A stretch of 64,000 nt of DNA from Candidatus Eiseniibacteriota bacterium (GTDB lineage Bacteria; Eisenbacteria; RBG-16-71-46; CAIMUX01), in assembly GCA_016712505.1 (NCBI GenBank), contig JADJQY010000004.1:725623-789622 (forward strand), read 5' to 3'. The position numbers were made by a program, and so were the translations under genes. Below are positions 12,836 to 21,205 of the stretch, one piece after another; positions within the stretch are counted from its first letter, which is position 1, and every line of letters starts with the position of its first letter. The notes under the pieces are model-generated. The model saw only the letters and a program-made list of their open reading frames with translations. It made no database searches and was not told where the DNA came from.

Positions 12836-13633
12836 CTATCCCTCCCTTCCGGTACGTACCGAACCGCGACGGCGACGTCCGCGTGCGAAGTAGGCCGCCA
12901 GACCCGCAAAGGCCAGCGCGGCCCCGCCCCCGGCCAGCGCGAAGAGCGGCGGCGCGGACGTGCGGGTCGGGGGCGAGACCGGGGCGGCCAGGAACTCCGC
13001 CAGGTGGGACGCCTCCTGCGCGGTAATCGGATGAAGACGGTAGTGCGGCGCCATCACCTTGTACCCGGCGCCGGCGATCCCCGAGGCGAGCGGCGTCTTG
13101 CCCAGTCGGACGGCGGCGTCAGTCAGGTCCGGACCGAGCCCTCCCCCGGTGCCCCCGAAGCGGTGACAGGCCGCGCAGGCCAGGCCACCGTTCTCCAGCC
13201 GCTGCTCCCCGCGGAAGATCCGCCCTCCGATCCGCGCATCTGCTGGGGCCAGGCTCTTGGCGAACTGCGCCCGGATTCGCTCCTCCTGCACGGCCAGCCG
13301 CGATTTCGCCTCCGTCGATTGCAGGAACTCGGTCAGCCCGGTGAGGTCCGCTTCGCTCAGCGGTCCGACGTTCTTCTCCATCCGCTTGATGGCGGCTCGA
13401 AGCTGTTCCTGCGGCCAGGTCACCACGTGTGACAGGGCCGGCCCATTCAGCTTTGCTCCCTCGAGGCGATGGCATCCGGAGCAGGCGGTCACATAGCGAC
13501 GAGCCCCTGGATCTTCCCGAACCACTTCAGCCGCCGTCGAGTCGACCTCCGCCCCAGACACAGGCTGCGGCGCCGTGAGCCTCGAGACCGCGATCCCCAT
13601 CGCCAGTAGCCAGGCTCCGAATCGAGGTTTCAC
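12836..13633 (-). CDS. narC: Diheme cytochrome c of the nar operon (NarC-like)
   Basis: The 265-residue protein begins at a GTG that overlaps the stop of the Rrf2 gene (GTGA). A signal segment (FGAWLLAMGIAVSRL) is followed by two c-type heme sites, CSGCH and CAACH, in two cytochrome domains joined by a helical linker, then one C-terminal membrane helix and an arginine-rich tail. The second domain offers a methionine ligand in YKVMAPHYRLHP. Thermus nitrate reductase operons also start with a diheme cytochrome, NarC, that links the membrane pool to Nar. Here it could instead accept electrons from the Rieske/cytochrome b unit encoded downstream. The partner is inferred. Confidence 0.85.
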   Translation of the reverse strand: MKPRFGAWLLAMGIAVSRLTAPQPVSGAEVDSTAAEVVREDPGARRYVTACSGCHRLEGAKLNGPALSHVVTWPQEQLRAAIKRMEKNVGPLSEADLTGLTEFLQSTEAKSRLAVQEERIRAQFAKSLAPADARIGGRIFRGEQRLENGGLACAACHRFGGTGGGLGPDLTDAAVRLGKTPLASGIAGAGYKVMAPHYRLHPITAQEASHLAEFLAAPVSPPTRTSAPPLFALAGGGAALAFAGLAAYFARGRRRRGSVRTGREG

Positions 13634-14115
13634 TGGCGACTCCGTTTCCCGGCCGGCGGGCCGATGTGCAGGAGAATGGGGTGCATGATGCAGGCCGTGT
13701 TTCGCACCGGGCCGGTGCCCGGGCCGGGATCGGTCGCGATGTCGGCCAGGGACCAACGAGTGAGCGTGTCGAGCATCGCCCGATGCAGGGCGTACATCGC
13801 GTGATGGAACTGACACAGGAGCGGATCGGGCAGGCTGGAAGAGCAGTAGTCGCCCAGGACCGGCCCCTGCAGCGCCTGCACCACCTCGAGCAGGGTGATC
13901 TCGCGCGGTTTACGGCTCAGGGTGACGCCCCCCTTCACCCCCCGGTGGGCCGAGAGGATTCCGGCTCGCACCAGCTGGCCGGTCACCTTCGCGAGGTAAC
14001 TCGGAGAGCAGTGCAGTGCCGCGGCGATCACCCGCGGAGACGTCGGTTCATCATCTCCCCGCAGCGCGAGATAGAGGAGGGTCTGCAGTCCGGTTCTGGT
14101 CGTCTTGGTCAACAT
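13630..14115 (-). CDS. Rrf2-family transcriptional regulator heading the nar operon
   Basis: The 161-residue protein has the Rrf2 winged helix: a short N-terminal helix, a recognition helix in HCSPSYLAKVTGQLVRAGIL, and the wing GVKGGVTLSRKP at about 60-70. The cluster-binding region has Cys91 and Cys101 with His104 and His105 close by, not the three-cysteine triad of NsrR or IscR. A cluster with mixed Cys/His ligands is possible. Rrf2 proteins sense NO, redox or iron-sulfur state, and a place at the head of a nitrate operon fits NO or nitrate-respiration control. Its stop overlaps the start of the cytochrome c gene (GTGA), so it is in the operon and may control itself. Confidence 0.88.
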   Translation of the reverse strand: MLTKTTRTGLQTLLYLALRGDDEPTSPRVIAAALHCSPSYLAKVTGQLVRAGILSAHRGVKGGVTLSRKPREITLLEVVQALQGPVLGDYCSSSLPDPLLCQFHHAMYALHRAMLDTLTRWSLADIATDPGPGTGPVRNTACIMHPILLHIGPPAGKRSRQ

Positions 14116-14149
14116 CTCGAGCGGTTCCTCGTCGTTTGCGGATCAATTC

Positions 14150-14164
14150 AGATAACTACTATCT
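14150..14164. promoter_or_regulatory. Dyad upstream of the Rrf2-nar operon
   Basis: AGATA-N5-TATCT forms a perfect 5-bp dyad in an AT-rich island (about 14140-14180) in an otherwise GC-rich stretch. It lies 35 bp upstream of the Rrf2 start and between the divergent nar and ppk2 genes. It is a candidate operator for the Rrf2 protein. No convincing FNR box (TTGAT-N4-ATCAA) was found. Promoter hexamers could not be assigned with confidence on either strand. Confidence 0.45.
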
Positions 14165-14309
14165 TGTTTATATCATTTGACTCGACGGCTGGCAATACCG
14201 AATTCCACTCTCCGGCCGAGGAAACTCCTCCCGTCTCAACAACGGAGTATGCGTGGCCGACAGATCTGGAGAGTCATGGCCAAGGTTCACGACCCGGAGG
14301 AGCGCGTTC

Positions 14310-15281
14310 ATGTCCCGCGAAGCGACCCATCGACATCCCGCCAAGGACCGCGACGACCACCCGGCGCCGAACTTGTTCGCCGTAGTCCCCTCCGCCGTAC
14401 CCGGCGGGTCGAAGCTCTCGATCAAGCAGGCCGGCTCGGTGCTGACCGAGGACGACCTCACCCGGATCAACACCAAACGTGGCCTGGTCGAACTGCTCCG
14501 CTCCCGCAACGTCAAGGTCAAGGGGGTGATGCAGGTCTTGCGCTACGACGACGAGTTGGAGGCGCTGCAGGTAGAGCTGGTCAAACTGCAACGCTGGGTC
14601 CAACAGGAAGGGCGTCGGATCGCCATCCTCTTCGAGGGGCGCGATGCCGCGGGGAAGGGCGGAACCATCCGGCGCTTCATCGAGCACCTGAATCCCCGCG
14701 CCATGCGGGTCGTCGCGCTGCCCAAGCCGACCGAGGAAGAACGCGGCCAGTGGTACTTCCAGCGCTACAGCCGCCAGTTGCCCAACGCGGGCGAGATCGT
14801 CTTCTGGGACCGGAGCTGGTACAACCGCGCGGTCGTCGAGCCGGTCAACGGCTTCTGCACCCAGGTCGAGTACGAGCGGTTCATGCAACAGGTGCCGGAG
14901 TTCGAGCACATGCTCTACGAGGACGGCATCGACATCATCAAGTTCTGGTTCTCGATCTCGCGCGAGGAGCAGCTGGCCCGCTTCGAGTCCCGTCGGGACA
15001 ATCCGCTCAAGCAGTGGAAGCTCTCGCCGATCGACGCCCGCGCCCAGGAGCTGTGGGACTCCTACACCCACTACAAGGAAGTCACCTTCAGCCGGACCCA
15101 TACGTCCTTCAGCCCATGGGTGATCGTCCGCGCGAACGACAAGAAGGCGGCGCGGCTCGAGAGCATCCGCTACGTCCTGAGCCTCTTCCCCTATGGCGGC
15201 AAGGACGAGGCACAGACCTCGCTCCTCCCCGATCCGACGATCGTGACCCGCTTCCACCGGAAGATCCTGAAGATCGATTAG
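14310..15281 (+). CDS. ppk2: Polyphosphate kinase 2 family protein
   Basis: The 323-residue product has the PPK2 P-loop kinase core: Walker A FEGRDAAGKGGTIRRF at about 125-140, the lid region in LPKPTEEERGQWYFQRY, and Walker B VFWDRSWYNRA near 185. Single-domain PPK2 enzymes move phosphate between polyphosphate and nucleoside di- or triphosphates in the cytoplasm. I chose the ATG at 14310, with CCGGAGG nine bases before it, over a GTG 57 bases upstream. The first 60 residues precede the kinase core and look flexible. It is divergent from the nar operon and followed by a strong hairpin, so it looks monocistronic. Confidence 0.93.
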   Translation: MSREATHRHPAKDRDDHPAPNLFAVVPSAVPGGSKLSIKQAGSVLTEDDLTRINTKRGLVELLRSRNVKVKGVMQVLRYDDELEALQVELVKLQRWVQQEGRRIAILFEGRDAAGKGGTIRRFIEHLNPRAMRVVALPKPTEEERGQWYFQRYSRQLPNAGEIVFWDRSWYNRAVVEPVNGFCTQVEYERFMQQVPEFEHMLYEDGIDIIKFWFSISREEQLARFESRRDNPLKQWKLSPIDARAQELWDSYTHYKEVTFSRTHTSFSPWVIVRANDKKAARLESIRYVLSLFPYGGKDEAQTSLLPDPTIVTRFHRKILKID

Positions 15282-15307
15282 GCATCCTCCGGCGCGCCGG
15301 ACTGGTA

Positions 15308-15340
15308 AGCGGGACGCGGCAGATTTTGCCGCGTCCCGCT
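15308..15340 (+). terminator. Perfect 14-bp hairpin after ppk2
   Basis: AGCGGGACGCGGCA at 15308-15321 pairs exactly with 15327-15340 across a 5-base loop, 27 bp after the ppk2 stop. The following bases are not U-rich. The rest of the gap up to 15497 shows only a Shine-Dalgarno site (AGGAGGA) for the TonB receptor gene. Confidence 0.7.
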
Positions 15341-15497
15341 CGCCTTCAGCCCCTATCGTCTCCGCCCAACCGAGTCGTCCCTCCTCCCCGCACGCCTGAA
15401 CTCGACTGCCCACACCAGAAACCCGCCCGAGCGGCCGAAACTCCGAATACCGGGCCTTGCGCTGGAAGCGGGCCGGGAACGCCAGGAGGATTCGCCC

Positions 15498-17576
15498 ATG
15501 ATCATCAGGTCACCGCGACTCAGGCCGAGCCGCGTGGGGTTCGCCGCACTGTTCACCCTGGTCACCGCCAGCGTCTCGACGGCGACGGAATGGGGCAACG
15601 ACGCGCTGGCCCGGATGTCCTTGGAGGAGATCCTCGCTCTCCCGATCGGCGTGGCCTCGCTCTCCGAACGTCCGGTCTCCGAAGCCCCCGGCATCGTCAG
15701 CATCCTCACCCGGGAGGAGATCGAGTCCTCCGGGGCGCGGACCCTCGACGATCTCCTCCTCTTCATCCCGGGCCTGACCCCCGGCCAGGACGATCAGAAC
15801 ACTCGTGGCTACGGCGTGCGCGGCCTCTGGGGCATGGAAGGCAAGGTCCTGGTTCAGCTCGACGGCGTGCCGCTCAACGAACCGCTCTATGGCAATACGG
15901 TCTTCGCGCACCAGTTCTCCGTCGACCTGATCGAACGACTGGAGATCATCCGCGGTCCGGCATCGGCGGTCTTCGGTGAGTTCGGAGAACTCGCCGTCCT
16001 GAACCTGGTGACCCGGAGCACGGATCAGACCGGCGGCACGGTACGCGTCACGCACGGCCAGACCGATGGCACGGTGCTGCGGCGCGTCGCCAGCGCCGGC
16101 TGGAGCGGAGCAGCCGGTCCCGCCCGGCTGGCACTGAACGGATCGATTGGCGGCGGCCATCTCGGCACGGGTCGCTATACCGACAAATACGGCGAGTCGT
16201 ACTCGGCGCAGCGGTTCAGCGGCCAGGACTTCTGGTGGTTCAACTCCACCCTGCAGTGGGAGCAGACCACGCTCCGCCTCCTCGGCAGCTCACTCGATCA
16301 GGAACAGCACGTCGAGGGAGACTACTACGGTTCTGACGGCACGTTCGTCCCCGGCCCCACGCGCCCCCTCAGCACCAGCTTCGGCGTGCTCCAGGCCGAT
16401 CTGACCCATCACTGGACGATCTCCCGATGGCTGAGCCTGGAGCCCCACCTCAACCTCGCGCGAAGCGACTCCTGGCGAAAGTCCGAGGAGTGGATCTTCT
16501 CGGCAGTCGACGATCCCTACGATGCCCGCGAGTGGTTCCGCGACTTTCCCCACCGACGCTTCACCGGCGGAACCCGCGCCAACCTCGGCGCAGGCGCGGG
16601 TTCAAAGCTCGTGCTCGGCGCGGAGTGGAGCCACGAGTCGATCGACCTCCGCCGGCCGTCGATCGCCGCCGACGACCCGTGGGACTACTACTATTTCTAC
16701 GGCGACGACACGACCCACGTCTCCACCACTCGTCGCTCGTTCTTCGGGGAATTCGATCTGCACACGCGGTGGATCAACGTCACCCTCGGCGGCCGGATCG
16801 ACAAGCACCCGCGTTTCGCTGCCGCCACCCTGCCCCGTCTCGCCCTGACACGCGACTGGGGCCCGGTCTACGCCAAGGCGATGGCCAGCCGCGCCTACCA
16901 TCCGCCCACGCTGATGACCACCGCCTGGCTCGATCCCGAGATCGAACCCGAGTACGCCACCGAACTCGACGCCGAACTCGGGTACCACCCGCGCCCCGGA
17001 TTCCTGGCGCGCGTCAACCTGTTCACCATCCGGATGGATCCGGTCATCCTCTACTCCGGCCAGTTCTCGAACACCGAAGCGCGCTCTCAGGGGGTGGAGA
17101 CCGAGATTCGCCTCGAGGGATCACGTGGGCGCCTTACCGCCTCGTACTCCCACCACCGTGCGCACTACGACGACCCCGAAGACACCATGGCCCTCACGGA
17201 GGATGGCACCCTGGTCGAGAACGTCACGCTCGGTTTCCCCGCGCACAAGGCCACGTTGCAGGGGACCCTGCACCTCTCGCCGACGTTATCGGTCAGCCCC
17301 GGCCTGGCCTGGTTCAGCCGTCGCTACGTACGCAGCGCCGCCTACTTCTGGGACGGCTCCGACTACGATTACAACCCGAAGAACGAATCGTACGATCCGA
17401 CCCTGCTGGCGAACTGCCACCTCCGCGCCCACTTCCCTGGCGGATGGGATGCCTCGGTCGGCATCTGGAATCTGACCGACGAGCGCTACCCCAGCGCCAC
17501 CGGTTCGTATCTCGGCAACCCACCCCTCCCCGGACCCGGACGCGAACTGGTTCTGAAGCTCGGCTACGACTTCTGA
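15498..17576 (+). CDS. TonB-dependent receptor
   Basis: The 692-residue outer-membrane protein has a signal peptide (about residues 1-30), a plug domain at about 50-170 (VSEAPGIVSILTREEIESSG, then GYGVRGLWGMEGKVLVQLDG and EIIRGPASAVFGEFGELAVL) and a 22-strand-type barrel rich in aromatic girdle residues that ends in Phe. It imports a large ligand using TonB energy. The plug opening (MSLEEILALPIGVAS) is like that of the many receptors whose substrate is unknown. A GH92 mannosidase follows 153 bp later, which could hint at a glycan, but the gap is long and the link is weak. The start has AGGAGGA at good spacing. Confidence 0.92.
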   Translation: MIIRSPRLRPSRVGFAALFTLVTASVSTATEWGNDALARMSLEEILALPIGVASLSERPVSEAPGIVSILTREEIESSGARTLDDLLLFIPGLTPGQDDQNTRGYGVRGLWGMEGKVLVQLDGVPLNEPLYGNTVFAHQFSVDLIERLEIIRGPASAVFGEFGELAVLNLVTRSTDQTGGTVRVTHGQTDGTVLRRVASAGWSGAAGPARLALNGSIGGGHLGTGRYTDKYGESYSAQRFSGQDFWWFNSTLQWEQTTLRLLGSSLDQEQHVEGDYYGSDGTFVPGPTRPLSTSFGVLQADLTHHWTISRWLSLEPHLNLARSDSWRKSEEWIFSAVDDPYDAREWFRDFPHRRFTGGTRANLGAGAGSKLVLGAEWSHESIDLRRPSIAADDPWDYYYFYGDDTTHVSTTRRSFFGEFDLHTRWINVTLGGRIDKHPRFAAATLPRLALTRDWGPVYAKAMASRAYHPPTLMTTAWLDPEIEPEYATELDAELGYHPRPGFLARVNLFTIRMDPVILYSGQFSNTEARSQGVETEIRLEGSRGRLTASYSHHRAHYDDPEDTMALTEDGTLVENVTLGFPAHKATLQGTLHLSPTLSVSPGLAWFSRRYVRSAAYFWDGSDYDYNPKNESYDPTLLANCHLRAHFPGGWDASVGIWNLTDERYPSATGSYLGNPPLPGPGRELVLKLGYDF

Positions 17577-17729
17577 CCCCCGCGGATCCGATCCGCTCCT
17601 CAAGCGCCCGCGACCTGGGGGGCCGATCCACCCCGCGGGCAACGCTCGCCTGCGCCCTCCCGATCGGGTACCGTCCGCGGCGAACCGGCCGGTGAACGAA
17701 CTTCACTTCGACGCGCGAAGGAGACCTCG

Positions 17730-20453
17730 ATGGGTTCGATCCTCACGGGGATGCGAAGGTCCATGACCGGCATCCTCCTTGCCATACCGGCGGTACTCCT
17801 CGGCCAAAGTCAAGCGCTCGCCGCGAACTACATCGAATCGGTCCAGCCGCTGATCGGCACCGGACCGAGCACCGCGCCGAATCCGGTGCCGGGAGGGGCC
17901 GGGGGAAGCACGATCCCCGGTCCGCTGGCCCCATTCGGCATGATCCAGTTCAGCCCGGACACTGACATTGCCTCCCCCTCGGGGTACGGCTACGACGGGA
18001 CGCGCATCGAGCAGTTCAGTCTGACTCACTTCAATGGCGCCGGGTGCCCGAACGGCGAGGAGATCGGCATCCTCCCCTTCGTCGGCGAGCTGGGAGCTTC
18101 GCCCGCCGGAGCGTGGACCAGCTACGCTTCACGCTTCGCCCACGCGGAGGAGACGGCGGCCGTCGCGTACTATCGCGCGACGCTGCAGCCGTCGGGAACG
18201 ATCGCGGAGTTGACCGCCACGCCGCGCACCGGCATGGCGCGCTGGACCTTTCCGCGCTCCGGACCGGCGTTCATCCTCCTCAACCCCAGTCGGAGCGCCA
18301 CGGGGGTGCGCGCTTCCTCCTTCGAGATCGACGGGGCGCGGATCACCGGTCGAGCGGAGGGGGGTGGATTCTGCGGCAGCGACACCCGGGTCGAGATTCA
18401 CTTCGTGATCGAGTTCGATCGCGCGCCGCAGGCGATCGGTGCCTGGCGGGGCGACTCACTCCTCGCGGGGGACGACCCGCGTGCCCCGAAGCTCACGGTC
18501 TCCGGACGGAACACCGGGGCATGGCTGCGCTTCGACACCGCCGCTGAACCGATCGTCCGGATGAAGGTCGCCCTCTCCTATGTCGACCTCGATAACGCCG
18601 CGGCGAACCTGGCCGGAGAGAATCCCGGGTGGGACTTCGACGCAGTGCGCGCCGCCACCGCCGAGGCATGGGCGCAGGTGCTGGGGCGAGTCGCGATCGA
18701 GGGGGCAACCGCCGAGGACCAGACGAAGTTCTACACCGCGCTCTATCACGTCTTCTCGAACCCCAACATCTACAGCGATCTCAACGGCGAGTACCGCGGT
18801 TTCGATGGCCAGGTCCATCGCGCGGAGGGATGGACCAACTATCAGAACTTCTCCGGCTGGGACATCATCCGATCCTGGACCCACTTGATCGGGGCCGTGG
18901 CCCCCGAAGGGCCCGAGATCGTGCGTTCGATGGTGCAGGGCGGGGTCGAGGCCGGGCTCCTTCCCTTCTGGTCGGATCGCAACATGGAGACCCAGGTGAT
19001 GGTCGGCGATCCGGGCACGATCAATGTCGCGAACGCGCACGCCATGGGAGTGCGCGGGTTCGACCAGCAGGCTGCGCTCGACCTGATGCTCCGTTCGGCG
19101 GAGGATCCGGCCCACACCCAGCGCTATCGCCTGGCCGACTGGATCGAGCGCCATCACGTCCCCGGAAACGCGGCGATCACCCTCGAGTACGCCATGGCCG
19201 ACTTCGCCCTCTCCCGCTACGCCGATGCGCTCGGCCGGCCGGAACTGAGCGATCGTTTTCTCGAGCGTTCCGGCTGGTGGCGCGAGAGCTGGAATCCGGA
19301 GACCGGCTACATCGAACCGCGCGGCTCGGAGGCCGAGGTGGCGCGGATCTACGAGGTCGAGATCCACGCGCCCTCGCCGACCGGAGTGCCGGGAGATCTG
19401 GGACCGAATCTGGCGCTCCACCGTCCGACCGAAGCGAGCGATTCCTGCAACGAAAACGAATCCCCCGACAAGGCGGTCAACGGAAGCTGGACCGGCGGCC
19501 AGGCGGACAAATGGTGCGACAACGCCAGCGACCCCAAGTGGTGGCAGGTCGATCTGGTCGAACCCCGCGACATCGGCACGATCATCGTCCGCCACGCGGC
19601 CGCCGGAGGCGAGCCGGCGGAGTGGAACACCCGGAACTTCGTACTGGAGAGCAGCCTCGATCGCGAAGTTTGGAGCACGCTCGCCACCGTCACCTCCAAC
19701 CGGGACTCGGTGACGGTGCACGAGTTCCGACCGGTGTCGGCGCGCTACGTCCGCCTGCGACTGACCACGCCGGAAGACGACGACGCCTGGGGCTGCCGCC
19801 CGTTCGAGCCTGCCTCGGGCTGTGGCTTCATCGAGGGAAACGCCGCGCAGTACGTCTGGATGGTCCCGCACGACATCGAGGGGCTCTTCGAACGGATGGG
19901 CGGACGCGGCCCGGCGCTGGCCCGACTCGATCACCTGTTCCTTGAGCTGAACGCCGGCACCGCCCGCCCCCACTTCTACATCGGCAACGAGCCCGAGCAC
20001 GGCACCCCCTGGGTCTACCACTTCGCCGGCGCACCGGACCGAACCCGCGCGGTGGTGCAGCGGATCGTCGGGGGCGAGTTTCATGTCGGCCCCGGCGGTC
20101 TGCCCGGAAATGACGACCTCGGGGCGACCTCCGCCTGGCTGGTCTGGGCCTACCTCGGGATGTACCCGCTCTATCCCGGCAGCGACATCCTGGCCCTGCA
20201 TGGCCCGCTCGTTCCGGCGGCAACGGTGCGACTCGCGAACGGCGCGACGTTGCGAATCGAGTCGGAAGGACTAGACCGTTCGCCGACCTTCGTGCAGGAG
20301 GTCGAATGGAACGGCCGCCCCCTTAGCCGGAGCTGGATCTCCTTCGCCGACCTCGCGGCCGGCGGCACGCTCCGCTACCGGATGGGGCCGAGCCCGAGCC
20401 CGGAATGGGGCCGAGGAGACGACGACATCCCTCGCTCGTTCGGCTCGCGCTGA
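17730..20453 (+). CDS. GH92 alpha-mannosidase with an inserted F5/8 type C domain
   Basis: The 907-residue secreted protein has a signal peptide (residues 9-32) and the GH92 N-terminal beta-sandwich (VQPLIGTG, GPLAPFGMIQFSPDT). The helical catalytic domain has FYTALYHVFSNPNIYSD, GWDIIRSWTHL and VPGNAAITLEYAMADF. At about residue 557 a discoidin/F5-8C carbohydrate-binding domain begins (NLALHRPTEASDSC, WWQVDLVEPRDIGTI, RYVRLRLTT) and ends near 695. The GH92 domain then resumes with YVWMVPHDIEGLFERMGG, YIGNEPEHGTPWVYHF (catalytic Glu region) and GNDDLGATSAWLVW (catalytic Asp region). GH92 enzymes are calcium-dependent inverting exo-mannosidases. The binding domain sits inside the catalytic domain, not at an end. 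Start has AAGGAGA. Confidence 0.9.
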   Translation: MGSILTGMRRSMTGILLAIPAVLLGQSQALAANYIESVQPLIGTGPSTAPNPVPGGAGGSTIPGPLAPFGMIQFSPDTDIASPSGYGYDGTRIEQFSLTHFNGAGCPNGEEIGILPFVGELGASPAGAWTSYASRFAHAEETAAVAYYRATLQPSGTIAELTATPRTGMARWTFPRSGPAFILLNPSRSATGVRASSFEIDGARITGRAEGGGFCGSDTRVEIHFVIEFDRAPQAIGAWRGDSLLAGDDPRAPKLTVSGRNTGAWLRFDTAAEPIVRMKVALSYVDLDNAAANLAGENPGWDFDAVRAATAEAWAQVLGRVAIEGATAEDQTKFYTALYHVFSNPNIYSDLNGEYRGFDGQVHRAEGWTNYQNFSGWDIIRSWTHLIGAVAPEGPEIVRSMVQGGVEAGLLPFWSDRNMETQVMVGDPGTINVANAHAMGVRGFDQQAALDLMLRSAEDPAHTQRYRLADWIERHHVPGNAAITLEYAMADFALSRYADALGRPELSDRFLERSGWWRESWNPETGYIEPRGSEAEVARIYEVEIHAPSPTGVPGDLGPNLALHRPTEASDSCNENESPDKAVNGSWTGGQADKWCDNASDPKWWQVDLVEPRDIGTIIVRHAAAGGEPAEWNTRNFVLESSLDREVWSTLATVTSNRDSVTVHEFRPVSARYVRLRLTTPEDDDAWGCRPFEPASGCGFIEGNAAQYVWMVPHDIEGLFERMGGRGPALARLDHLFLELNAGTARPHFYIGNEPEHGTPWVYHFAGAPDRTRAVVQRIVGGEFHVGPGGLPGNDDLGATSAWLVWAYLGMYPLYPGSDILALHGPLVPAATVRLANGATLRIESEGLDRSPTFVQEVEWNGRPLSRSWISFADLAAGGTLRYRMGPSPSPEWGRGDDDIPRSFGSR

Positions 20454-20487
20454 GGAGGAGGGTTCGATCCCCGGACCGCAACCGGCC

Positions 20488-20525
20488 TTGACGGCATCCG
20501 AGGCCGCCGTCTACTGTATACAGTA
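20488..20525 (+). promoter_or_regulatory. Promoter with palindromic operator over the GntR-gene start
   Basis: TTGACG at 20488-20493 and TACTGT at 20512-20517 are spaced by 18 bp and look like -35 and -10 boxes. The -10 box is the left part of a perfect 14-bp palindrome, TACTGTATACAGTA, at 20512-20525. Its last base is the A of the ATG. FCD-type GntR regulators often bind TTGTATACAA-like sites, so this is probably an autoregulatory operator. Transcription would start at or next to the ATG, and no Shine-Dalgarno site precedes it, so the mRNA may be leaderless. Confidence 0.7.
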
Positions 20526-21205
20526 TGCAATCAAGCGAGAGCCTGCAGCGCACCAGCCTCAGTGACGCGGCGGAGTCCGCGCTGCGGAGCATGATCGTCG
20601 ACGGACGGCTCCCGGCCGGGGAGCGATTGAATGAAGTCCACCTGGCGGAGCGACTCGGAGTCAGCCGGACGCCGCTGCGCGAGGCGCTCAATCGGCTGGT
20701 GACCGAGGGGGCGATCGAAGCCCGGCCCGGCCGCGGCTACGTCGTGAAGCCCCTCTCGATCGAGGAGTTCGAGCAACTCTACGCCCTCCGCCCGATCCTC
20801 GACCCGGCCGCACTCCGCCTGGCCGGTCTCCCCAGCTTCTCCCGGATCTCCAAGCTGGGGAAGTTGAACCAGAAACTCCGCACGGCCCGGGGCGCGGACG
20901 CGGCGATCGAGCTCGACGACGCCTGGCACCAGGAATTGCTCGCCGGCTGCCCCAATCAGATCTTGCTCGAACTGATCGTCGGCATCACCCGACGGACCCG
21001 CCGCTACGAACTCGCCCTGATGCGCGAGGCCCGGCTGGTGAACCAGGCCGGGGATGACCACGAGCGGATCCTCGCGGCCCTGCGGGCGCGCGACCTCGAT
21101 GCCGCCTGCGCCGCCCTCGAGCGCAACCTCAAGAGTGGTCGGGCACCGATCGTCGCCTGGCTGCGGGCACGTGAACCGAAGCAACGGAAGGAGTCAGCGC
21201 GGTGA
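20525..21205 (+). CDS. GntR-family regulator with FCD ligand domain
   Basis: The 226-residue protein has an N-terminal winged helix of the FadR/GntR kind (LRSMIVDGRLPAGERLNEVHLAERLGVSRTPLREAL in overlapping parts at about 20-60) and a helical FCD domain from about 80. FCD domains bind small acids or sugars through a metal held by Asp/Glu and three His; here LDDAWHQELL supplies the first Asp and His, while the later histidines are few, so metal binding may be incomplete. The next gene, a serine hydrolase, overlaps by 4 bp (GTGA) and is its likely target along with itself. Confidence 0.9.
   Translation: MQSSESLQRTSLSDAAESALRSMIVDGRLPAGERLNEVHLAERLGVSRTPLREALNRLVTEGAIEARPGRGYVVKPLSIEEFEQLYALRPILDPAALRLAGLPSFSRISKLGKLNQKLRTARGADAAIELDDAWHQELLAGCPNQILLELIVGITRRTRRYELALMREARLVNQAGDDHERILAALRARDLDAACAALERNLKSGRAPIVAWLRAREPKQRKESAR

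Noticed and set aside
14116..14309. An FNR/Dnr box for the nar operon
   Set aside because: No TTGAT-N4-ATCAA match was found. TTTGA and ATCAA-like fragments are present but not in the right spacing.
20455..20480. GGTTCGATCCC, which looks like a tRNA T-loop
   Set aside because: The bases on each side do not pair as a 5-bp T stem, and no anticodon or acceptor arm could be drawn around it.
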